From: Salinimicrobium gaetbulicola
Lineage (GTDB): Bacteria > Bacteroidota > Bacteroidia > Flavobacteriales > Flavobacteriaceae
Assembly (NCBI RefSeq): GCF_042676025.1
Contig: NZ_JBHTJP010000035.1
Location: 992,001 to 1,056,000, forward strand
Direction of reading: 5' to 3'
Length of the DNA: 64,000 bases
Position numbers and translations under genes: made by a program. The notes below the pieces were generated by a model that searched no databases, was not told the DNA's origin, and worked only from the letters and a program-made list of their open reading frames with translations. Shown one piece after another: positions 26,801 to 33,245 of this stretch; position 1 is the stretch's first letter, and each line of letters opens with the position of its first letter.

Positions 26801-27188
26801 TTAATTGCTGATTGTTAGCAAAGCGTTTGGCGGTTTCTTTTATGGTTGCAAAAGCTTCCGGGAGTATCTCGTTAAGCACATTTTCAGAGATCTCATATGC
26901 TTTGTCTTTCAGGCTGTCAATTTCAGCGTAAATATCTTCCTTGCGGGTAATGTCTTCAGAGGCGTCGGCTTCGGCATTCAGGCTTTCAATCTCAGCATTG
27001 ACCTCTTTAAGGGCTTCCTGTATTTTGTTTTTGAAAGTGGCAGTCTTGGCGCGGAGTTCATCTAAGGAAAGAGCCTCAAACTCCTGTTCCAGCTCTTTGA
27101 TCTTAGTGACGATAGGCTGAATCTCCTTAATGTCCTTTTTGGACTTGTCGCCAACAAAAACTTTCAAAATTGAATTTAAAAAATCCAT
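23835..27188 (-). CDS. secA: Preprotein translocase ATPase SecA
   Basis: Motor of the Sec export system, cycling between cytoplasm and SecYEG. It has 1117 residues against about 900 in E. coli; the extra length is in helical insertions in the N-terminal third and after NBD1. Visible motifs: [14 protein letters not shown] (Walker A), [20 protein letters not shown] (DEAD-like), [16 protein letters not shown] and [10 protein letters not shown]. The C-terminus ends [10 protein letters not shown] without the CxCx8CH zinc-binding tail found in many SecAs. It is a single gene with its own promoter element and terminator. Confidence 0.98.
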   Translation of the reverse strand: [1117 protein letters not shown]

Positions 27189-27210
27189 AGTTTTTATTGT
27201 TTTAATATGT

Positions 27211-27218
27211 CAAATGTA
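27211..27218 (-). promoter_or_regulatory. -7 element of secA
   Basis: The minus strand reads TACATTTG (exact TAnnTTTG), 22 bases before the secA ATG. A TTG lies 16 bases further upstream, slightly closer than usual. Confidence 0.5.
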
Positions 27219-27221
27219 CGC

Positions 27222-27252
27222 AAAAAAAAAGCCTCAATTTTGAGACTTTTTT
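27222..27252 (-). terminator. Terminator of the DUF2795 gene
   Basis: Stem AAAAAGCCTCA/TGAGACTTTTT with one wobble-type mismatch and an ATTT loop. It runs into nine T residues on the minus strand, between the DUF2795 gene and secA. Confidence 0.75.
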
Positions 27253-27274
27253 CTTCTATTTATCTAGTGTGCTT

Positions 27275-27496
27275 TTAGTATTCATCCTCATTCCAGAGAT
27301 AATCGTCATCTGTAGGATAGTCTGGCCAGATCTCCTCGATCGAATCATAGGAATCACCCTCATCTTCGATGGCCTGAAGGTTTTCTACAACCTCAAGCGG
27401 GGCACCCGTTCTGATGGCGTAATCAATTAACTCATCTTTTGTTGCGGGCCATGGCGCATCACTTAAATAAGATGCTAATTCTAATGTCCAATACAT
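27275..27496 (-). CDS. DUF2795 domain protein
   Basis: A 73-residue soluble acidic protein with the DUF2795 pattern: SYLSDAPWPATKDELIDYA, then RTGAPLEVVENLQAIEDEG. The family is widespread and uncharacterised. The acidic C-terminus ends DDDYLWNEDEY. It has the best promoter match in the window and its own terminator, so it is an independent transcription unit between the cobalamin adenosyltransferase gene and secA. Confidence 0.9.
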   Translation of the reverse strand: MYWTLELASYLSDAPWPATKDELIDYAIRTGAPLEVVENLQAIEDEGDSYDSIEEIWPDYPTDDDYLWNEDEY

Positions 27497-27519
27497 CGGT
27501 TAATCGGTTTTAATTTTTG

Positions 27520-27549
27520 CAAAAATAATTTTTTTGACGAGATAGTCAA
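27520..27549 (-). promoter_or_regulatory. Promoter of the DUF2795 gene
   Basis: On the minus strand TTG (27549-27547) is followed after 19 bases by TATTTTTG (27527-27520). Both elements and the spacing fit the Bacteroidota housekeeping consensus. The -7 element ends 23 bases before the ATG. Confidence 0.65.
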
Positions 27550-27644
27550 GAAAAAAATCTATTATTTATCAATAATTTAAAGAACGTTTTTCTAAAAACT
27601 GTAATCTGTTGAAAATGTCTAGTTTTGAGAATCCTTTCGGAGGG

Positions 27645-28220
27645 CTAAGATTCTTTTTGAGGAATCCACTGAATTTCTTCTGCCTGTAAATCTTTTGACA
27701 ACTTCCGTGCCAGCACAAATAAATAGTCGCTCAGCCGGTTCAGGTATTTCAAAACCTCTTCGTCAAACGGCTCATTATCAAAGAGTGCCGTTGCTAAACG
27801 TTCTGCTCTGCGACATACGCAACGCGCTATGTGACAAACTGACACGGTTTGATGGCCACCCGGTAGAACGAAGTGAGTCATTTCGGGTAATTCCTCGTTC
27901 ATTTGATCCATTTCCTTCTCCAGGAATTCGATGTCTTCGGCAGAGATCCTTGGGATATCAAGACGTTGCTTTCCGCTTTTTAAGGTAGCTTTCTCAGGGT
28001 CTGTTGCCAGTATCGAGCCCACGGTGAACAGTTTATTCTGGATCTTCAAAAGGGAATTAAAGCTATGTGCATCGAGCTTTTGATCGCGTAACATTCCCAG
28101 ATGAGAATTTAGTTCATCTACGGTCCCATAACTCTCTATCCTCAAATGATGTTTTGGAACCCTGGTGCCGCCGAAGAGGGCAGTGGTTCCTTTATCGCCC
28201 GTTTTAGTATAAATTTTCAT
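27645..28220 (-). CDS. Cob(I)yrinic acid a,c-diamide adenosyltransferase, PduO type
   Basis: Transfers the adenosyl group of ATP to cob(I)alamin to make coenzyme B12. It is a 191-residue five-helix protein with the N-terminal ATP-binding motif YTKTGDKGTTALFGG (residues 4-18), KHHLRIESYGTVDELNS, and the C-terminal CRRAERL and YLNRLSDYLFVLARK. It probably supplies the methylmalonyl-CoA mutase whose chaperone MeaB is encoded at 16.8 kb. Downstream is DUF2795 with its own promoter. Confidence 0.95.
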   Translation of the reverse strand: MKIYTKTGDKGTTALFGGTRVPKHHLRIESYGTVDELNSHLGMLRDQKLDAHSFNSLLKIQNKLFTVGSILATDPEKATLKSGKQRLDIPRISAEDIEFLEKEMDQMNEELPEMTHFVLPGGHQTVSVCHIARCVCRRAERLATALFDNEPFDEEVLKYLNRLSDYLFVLARKLSKDLQAEEIQWIPQKES

Positions 28221-28231
28221 GGATTTATCTT

Positions 28232-28239
28232 CAAAATTA
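28232..28239 (-). promoter_or_regulatory. -7 element of the cobalamin adenosyltransferase gene
   Basis: The minus strand reads TAATTTTG (exact TAnnTTTG), 11 bases before the ATG, implying a very short leader. No -33 TTG was found at normal spacing. Confidence 0.4.
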
Positions 28240-28330
28240 GTTGCTGAAGAACAGCTCAGAATTCTTAAAGAGGCTAATGTAATAAAAATGACAGCAGTTG
28301 GGATTTTCCGGAAGGAAAAACCCGTAAGAT

Positions 28331-28510
28331 TTACGCGATGTTCTGTTTTCGCTTTTTCTTCCAGAACTTTTCGCTCAGCGAACGCCTGAATTCCAGTTCC
28401 TTTTTACGCCTTTTACGGCTTCTTAAATAGAAGTAAAATGAGACGCACACTGAGAGCAGTGCGAGATATAAAAAGATATTATCGAAGAAGGAGATAGCCA
28501 TAACTTCCAT
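28331..28510 (-). CDS. Small single-pass membrane protein, copy A
   Basis: A 59-residue protein read directly from the minus strand. It starts MEVMAISFFDNIFLYLALLS, has one transmembrane helix (about residues 9-31) and a very basic cytoplasmic tail (RSRKRRKKELEF ... WKKKRKQN). A second start, MAISFF, is possible three codons in. It closely resembles the next small gene upstream in layout: a short N-terminus with F-x-D-N, one helix and a basic tail. The function is unknown. It is too short for ordinary gene-finding cut-offs. Confidence 0.65.
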   Translation of the reverse strand: MEVMAISFFDNIFLYLALLSVCVSFYFYLRSRKRRKKELEFRRSLSEKFWKKKRKQNIA

Positions 28511-28578
28511 TTTTAGCCATCTTCAATTTAGATAAAAACTATTTTAAAAACAATTTTAAATAGCTGAATTACAAATTT

Positions 28579-28743
28579 TTAACGATTCCTTCTGTTTCGC
28601 TTCTCGTGGTATCTTTTCCGGAAGTTCCGGTTTTTCTGGTCTTCTCTGTTCTTTTTGGTCTGTCGTTTGTTCCAGAGAAAAAATGCAAGAAAAATGATGA
28701 TTACGGCAATGTAAAGCAAGGTGTCATTATCGAGAAATTCCAT
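28579..28743 (-). CDS. Small single-pass membrane protein, copy B
   Basis: A 54-residue protein read directly from the minus strand. It starts MEFLDNDTLLYIAVIIIFLA, has one helix at about residues 9-25 and a strongly basic tail (KRQTKKNRED ... RKRYHEKRNRRNR). It is 68 bases upstream of copy A on the same strand and 54 bases beyond the stop of the LolD-like gene. The matched N-termini (FFDNIFLYLA and FLDNDTLLYIA) suggest tandem paralogs. The function is unknown. Confidence 0.65.
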   Translation of the reverse strand: MEFLDNDTLLYIAVIIIFLAFFLWNKRQTKKNREDQKNRNFRKRYHEKRNRRNR

Positions 28744-28797
28744 GAAGAATAATTCAGCAGTTTAAAAAGGTAAAATTAAGCATTTCCGCAGTAAGTG

Positions 28798-29499
28798 CTA
28801 TTCCCCGGCTAAAACAGATTTTCGCTCATCACTTTCCACCATTCCGTCTCGTAGTCTAATGATGCGATGGGCGTGTTTCGCGATATCTTCTTCGTGTGTT
28901 ACCAGGATCACCGTATTTCCGGCAGCGTGAATGTCATCAAACAGGTTCATGATCTCTACGGAAGTTTTGGAATCCAGGTTTCCGGTAGGCTCATCGGCAA
29001 GGATTATGGACGGTTTATTGACTAAAGCTCTTCCTACCGCTACACGTTGGCGCTGTCCTCCTGAAAGTTGATTGGGTTTATGATCCATTCGGTCGGCAAG
29101 ACCTACGTCTGTAAGTACTTTTTCCGCACGTTCCTTTCGCTCTGCTTTGCTGGCACCGGCATAGATCATAGGTAGCGCGACATTGTCTAAGGCAGTAGTT
29201 CTTGGTAAGAGGTTGAACGTCTGGAAAACGAACCCGATCTCCTTATTCCTGATCTCTGCCAGTTCGTTATCGCTCATCTGGCTCACATCGTTCCCGTTCA
29301 AAATATATTGTCCGGAAGTTGGGGTGTCCAGACATCCCAAAAGGTTCATTAAAGTAGATTTTCCGGAACCCGAAGGACCCATGAACGCTACATATTCCCC
29401 TTTCTCAATGTCAAGGTCAATGCCTTTTAAGACTTTTACAATTTCCTGGCCCAGGTAGAAATCCCGGGTTATATTCCTGATCTTTATAACGCTGCTCAT
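28798..29499 (-). CDS. LolD/MacB-type ABC transporter ATPase
   Basis: A 233-residue ATP-binding subunit of the MacB/LolD/FtsE type. Walker A is GPSGSGKST (near residues 41-49), the Q-loop region is FVFQTFNLLPRTTALDN, the signature is LSGGQRQRVA, and Walker B is IILADEPTGNLD. The family works with MacB-like permeases in lipoprotein release or efflux. No permease is adjacent; the next genes on this strand are the two tiny membrane proteins, so the partner must be elsewhere. Confidence 0.93.
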   Translation of the reverse strand: MSSVIKIRNITRDFYLGQEIVKVLKGIDLDIEKGEYVAFMGPSGSGKSTLMNLLGCLDTPTSGQYILNGNDVSQMSDNELAEIRNKEIGFVFQTFNLLPRTTALDNVALPMIYAGASKAERKERAEKVLTDVGLADRMDHKPNQLSGGQRQRVAVGRALVNKPSIILADEPTGNLDSKTSVEIMNLFDDIHAAGNTVILVTHEEDIAKHAHRIIRLRDGMVESDERKSVLAGE

Positions 29500-29624
29500 A
29501 TAGTTTTTTCTTACATTCAGTAAGACGCAAGTTACATTGAAATGTTACAGCTGCAGATTTTCAATTTTTCTACGGAAGGGAAAACTTAATGACTTGTCTT
29601 TGACAGGGTAGTTGAAAGATGGAG

Positions 29625-30404
29625 TTATGGTCGTATCACAAAATGCTCTTTTTCCTGTTCCCTTCGGAAAAAGACAAATCCCCAGAAAAAAGTATCGATA
29701 GTGACTTTAACTGCCGGATGCTTTTTTATCTCTTCCCAGGCTTCTTCCATTTCTGCAGACCAGTGAATGTCATCGAAGATAAATACGGTATCGTTGTGAG
29801 CTGTTGGTAATAATTTTTCAAAATAGCTCAGAGTGGCCTCTTTCTGATGGTTTCCGTCAAAATAGACCAGGTCGAATTTTGCTTTTTCCGTTTCGGAAAT
29901 GATATTTTTCAGAACACTGTCGAATTCCCCGATCTTAAAGTCTATTTCCTGAAAACCGTGTTTTCGGAGATTTTCTTTTGCCACTCTTGCTGTTTCTGGG
30001 CAACCTTCAATAGTTGTGATCTTAATATCATTCCCCGCAGCCATAGCGGCAGTTCCTATCCCGACGGAAGTGCCAATTTCAAGAACATTTTTAATGTTCA
30101 GGTAAGGAATTAATCTGTTCAGTAGCCTCGCCCGGGACGGAGTAATTCCCGCATTTTTCGCGATAGCTGAAACTTTCCTGGTATCCGATCTAAAAACACG
30201 GCTGCCTGCGCCAAAATCGGTTACCTCAATACTTTCAGCATTTTTTAAAAGTGATCTTCGGTATTCTTTGATCTTCTCGTAGGCCGGTTTTTTCTTTTTA
30301 TCATAAAAACAGCGGGTAACCAGGTTGTACACAAAAGGGGAGTGGACCCCGTGCTGATTACTGGATCTCCAAAGGAACTTTATGTATGCTAGGATTATGT
30401 GCAA
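29625..30404 (-). CDS. SAM-dependent O-methyltransferase-like protein
   Basis: A 259-residue class I methyltransferase. Motif I is VLEIGTSVGIGTAAMAAG (about residues 107-124), and the metal/substrate region is DLVYFDGNHQKEATLSYF, typical of the O-methyltransferase_24 type family. The N-terminal part has HGVHSPFVYNLVTRCFYDKK. It starts 21 bases after the ABC-F stop on the same strand and is probably cotranscribed with it. The acceptor is unknown. Confidence 0.85.
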   Translation of the reverse strand: MHIILAYIKFLWRSSNQHGVHSPFVYNLVTRCFYDKKKKPAYEKIKEYRRSLLKNAESIEVTDFGAGSRVFRSDTRKVSAIAKNAGITPSRARLLNRLIPYLNIKNVLEIGTSVGIGTAAMAAGNDIKITTIEGCPETARVAKENLRKHGFQEIDFKIGEFDSVLKNIISETEKAKFDLVYFDGNHQKEATLSYFEKLLPTAHNDTVFIFDDIHWSAEMEEAWEEIKKHPAVKVTIDTFFWGFVFFRREQEKEHFVIRP

Positions 30405-30425
30405 ACTAATCTGGAAAATCAGGTT

Positions 30426-32291
30426 TTATGATTCAGCTTTGTCTCCAAGTTCAAACCAGCGTTCAGTTTTCTTCTCTATCTCATCAATGATCTTTTGGAG
30501 TTCTAAGGAGGTCTTGTCTATCTCTTCGCCGCTTAGATCCTGCAGGAACTTTTTCTGAACTTCCTCTTTCTTTTTCTCCAGATTATGGATCTCCCTTTCC
30601 AGCTTCTGGTATTCCTTCTGCTCATTATAGGTGAGTCCGGTAGTCGTGGTTTCTTTCTTCCAGGCTTTTTTATCGGTTGAGGCAGTTTCAGATTTTGAAG
30701 GCTCTGCAGGAGAACTGGCTTCATATTCCCTGTAATCAGAGTAATTTCCGGGGAAATCTTCAATTTCTGTATCGCCTTTGAAAACGAATAAATGGTCTAC
30801 GATCTTATCCATGAAATAACGGTCGTGAGATACCACTATCAGGCAACCGGGAAAATCCAACAGGAAGTTTTCGAGCACATTCAGGGTGACGATGTCAAGG
30901 TCGTTCGTAGGCTCATCCAGGATGAGGAAATTGGGATTCTGAATGAGAACGGTACACAAATACAGTCGTTTTCTTTCGCCACCACTGAGCTTTTCTACGT
31001 AATCATACTGTTTCTTGCGATCGAACAGGAAACGTTCCAGTAACTGCTGGGCTGATATCTGTCTTCCTTTTTTCAACGGAATATAATCCCCGAACTCTCT
31101 TATTACGTCAATGACCTTTTGACCTTCCTTGACCTCAATCCCTCTTTGAGTGTAATATCCAAACTTTACAGTTTCCCCGATCACGATCTTTCCTGAATCT
31201 GGTTTGACAGCGCCGGTAAGTATGTTTAGAAAAGTGGATTTTCCGGTCCCGTTCTTTCCTATGACCCCAAGACGATCCCCCGGTTGGAAATTATAACTGA
31301 ACTTGTCAAGAAGCTCTTTATCTCCAAAACTCTTGGAAATGTTGTGCATTTCGATGATCTTATTCCCAAGGCGTTCCATGTTGATCTCCAGCTGTACCTC
31401 GTGGTCATTCCTGCGTTTGGAAGCCCTGTTCTTGATCTCGTGGAAGTCGTCTATTCGCGATTTTGATTTGGTGGTACGGGCTTTCGGTTGCCTGCGCATC
31501 CAGTCCAGTTCCTTCTTGAAAAGCTGTTTGGCCTTATCGGTATTGGTTTGTTCCAGGGCTATTCTTTCCTCTTTCTTATCCAGATAATAGGAGTAATTTC
31601 CTTTGTAGGTGTACAGGTTTCCGTCCTCCAGTTCTACGATCTCATTGCAGACCCTCTCCAGGAAGTAACGGTCGTGAGTCACCATGAAAATGGTGAAATT
31701 CTCTTTTCTGAAGAATTCCTCCAGCCATTCGATCATATCAAGATCCAGGTGGTTGGTAGGCTCATCCATGATTATGAGGTCAGGTTTGTTCAGGATCATG
31801 GCCGCCAGGGCAAGTCGTTTTTTCTGTCCACCGCTCAAACTGGCGACTTTGGCATGCAGGTCTTCCAGTTTTAACTTGAAAAGGATCTGCTTATAAGTGG
31901 TTTCAAAATCCCAGGCCTGGTGTGCTTCCATTTGCTCAAAAGCTTTCTGGTAGGCATCAGCGTCTTCAGGATTTTCCAGCGCTTTTTCATACTTCTCGAT
32001 CACTTTCAGGATCTCATTGTCTGAAGCGAAAATGGTTTGTTCTACCGTTAAAGATGGATCCAGGTTGGGCTCCTGCGGAAGGAACGCGGTGGTGATATCT
32101 TTCCGGTAGACCACATTTCCGGCATCGGGAGAATCTGCTCCAGAAAGTATATTTAGGAGGGAAGTTTTTCCCGTTCCGTTCTTGGCGACAAATCCTACTT
32201 TTTGACCTTCGTTTATTCCGAAGGAAATATTTGAGAACAATTCCCGTTCTCCATAGGCTTTAGCAATATTTTCAACCGATAAGTAATTCAC
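30426..32291 (-). CDS. ABC-F family ATPase (ribosome-associated)
   Basis: A soluble protein of about 621 residues with two ATP-binding domains and no membrane part, the ABC-F layout. Domain 1 has GKNGTGKTS-type Walker A (VAKNGTGKTSL), LSGGQKKRLA and IIMDEPTNHLD. The linker is basic (RRQPKARTTKSKSRIDDF). Domain 2 has GKNGTGKST, LSGGERKRLY and LILDEPTNDLD. A C-terminal coiled coil is present (about residues 535-610), as in Uup. The start is taken as GTG at 32291 (NYLSVENIAKAYGE), because a promoter element lies inside the longer ORF that begins at 32330. Confidence 0.93.
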   Translation of the reverse strand: MNYLSVENIAKAYGERELFSNISFGINEGQKVGFVAKNGTGKTSLLNILSGADSPDAGNVVYRKDITTAFLPQEPNLDPSLTVEQTIFASDNEILKVIEKYEKALENPEDADAYQKAFEQMEAHQAWDFETTYKQILFKLKLEDLHAKVASLSGGQKKRLALAAMILNKPDLIIMDEPTNHLDLDMIEWLEEFFRKENFTIFMVTHDRYFLERVCNEIVELEDGNLYTYKGNYSYYLDKKEERIALEQTNTDKAKQLFKKELDWMRRQPKARTTKSKSRIDDFHEIKNRASKRRNDHEVQLEINMERLGNKIIEMHNISKSFGDKELLDKFSYNFQPGDRLGVIGKNGTGKSTFLNILTGAVKPDSGKIVIGETVKFGYYTQRGIEVKEGQKVIDVIREFGDYIPLKKGRQISAQQLLERFLFDRKKQYDYVEKLSGGERKRLYLCTVLIQNPNFLILDEPTNDLDIVTLNVLENFLLDFPGCLIVVSHDRYFMDKIVDHLFVFKGDTEIEDFPGNYSDYREYEASSPAEPSKSETASTDKKAWKKETTTTGLTYNEQKEYQKLEREIHNLEKKKEEVQKKFLQDLSGEEIDKTSLELQKIIDEIEKKTERWFELGDKAES

Positions 32292-32305
32292 GCAGTTATT
32301 TTTTG

Positions 32306-32337
32306 CAAAAGTAGCTAATTCAATTATCAAATGACAA
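32306..32337 (-). promoter_or_regulatory. Promoter of the ABC-F gene
   Basis: On the minus strand TTG (32337-32335) is followed after 21 bases by TACTTTTG (32313-32306), an exact TAnnTTTG. It lies 14 bases before the GTG at 32291 and downstream of the alternative ATG at 32330, so it decides the start. Confidence 0.5.
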
Positions 32338-32424
32338 GAAACAATTACGATCGTCGAACAGTAGGAGATCTGCCGCCTCGGCCAAAGTATTTAACGAAAT
32401 ATTTTATTATTAGCCCTCAACTGC

Positions 32425-32432
32425 TATATTTG
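32425..32432 (+). promoter_or_regulatory. -7 element of the wza-wzc unit
   Basis: TATATTTG (exact TAnnTTTG), 21 bases before the wza ATG. No -33 TTG is seen at the expected distance. Confidence 0.5.
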
Positions 32433-32453
32433 TCTTAACCTTATCAGTCCCGA

Positions 32454-33242
32454 ATGAGTCTCAGGCAATTACTTGGAATCTTTAGTGTTATACTTTTCGT
32501 CTCTTCCTGCGTACCTAGTAAACGCTTGAAATACCTGCAGGAAACCGAAACAACTACCGATAGTATAATCGCTGTAGAGCGAATTCAGAAACCATACCGC
32601 ATACAAACAAACGACCTTTTAAGCATTCGTGTGAAAGCCATGGATCAAGAGCTCGCGGGAATGTTCAACCCAATAGGGGAGGGCAATCCAAACGCTACCG
32701 GGGAAGAACGTATGTATTGGGACGGATTTCTGGTCGATGAGCACGGAAACATCAGGGTGCCAACCCTGGGAGAAGTGAATGTGCTGGGCTATACCGTTGA
32801 TGAGGTAAGGGAAAAGATCGAAAAAGCCCTTTTAGAGAAATACTTTAAGGAAGAAGCGAATATTTTTGTGACCGTGAAACTCGCGGGGATACGTTATACG
32901 ACCATTGGCGAAATTGGTTCGGGCAGCCAGGTGATCTACAAAGAGCAGGTGACCATTATGGAGGCGATCGCAAACGCCGGAGATATAATGGAATTCGGGG
33001 ATCGTACAGATGTGATCATCGTTCGGAAATATCCGGGAGGTGAAAAAAGACATCATATTGATCTGACCAGCATGGACGCGATGAGGTCTCCATATTATTA
33101 CATTCAGCCGAATGACCTGATCATTGTGAATCCGCTTCCGCAGAAAACAATAGGCCTGGGAACAACAGGGCTGGAAGTGTTCCGGACGGTAGTAAGTGTT
33201 TTGGCGATCCTTACATCAAGTATTCTATTATTCAGCAGATAA
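32454..33242 (+). CDS. wza: Wza-like polysaccharide export lipoprotein
   Basis: Outer-membrane polysaccharide export channel protein, 262 residues. The signal peptide ends in a lipobox (FVSSC, Cys near residue 19). A Poly_export domain (about residues 42-135, QTNDLLSIRVKAMDQELAGM ... RVPTLGEVNVLGYT) is followed by SLBB-like domains (AGIRYTTIGEIGSGSQVI, VTIMEAIANAGDIMEFGDR). A C-terminal hydrophobic helix (VVSVLAILTSSILLF) is typical of the Bacteroidota version. It is 3 bases upstream of wzc and opens the surface-polysaccharide locus. Confidence 0.93.
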   Translation: MSLRQLLGIFSVILFVSSCVPSKRLKYLQETETTTDSIIAVERIQKPYRIQTNDLLSIRVKAMDQELAGMFNPIGEGNPNATGEERMYWDGFLVDEHGNIRVPTLGEVNVLGYTVDEVREKIEKALLEKYFKEEANIFVTVKLAGIRYTTIGEIGSGSQVIYKEQVTIMEAIANAGDIMEFGDRTDVIIVRKYPGGEKRHHIDLTSMDAMRSPYYYIQPNDLIIVNPLPQKTIGLGTTGLEVFRTVVSVLAILTSSILLFSR

Positions 33243-33245
33243 ATT

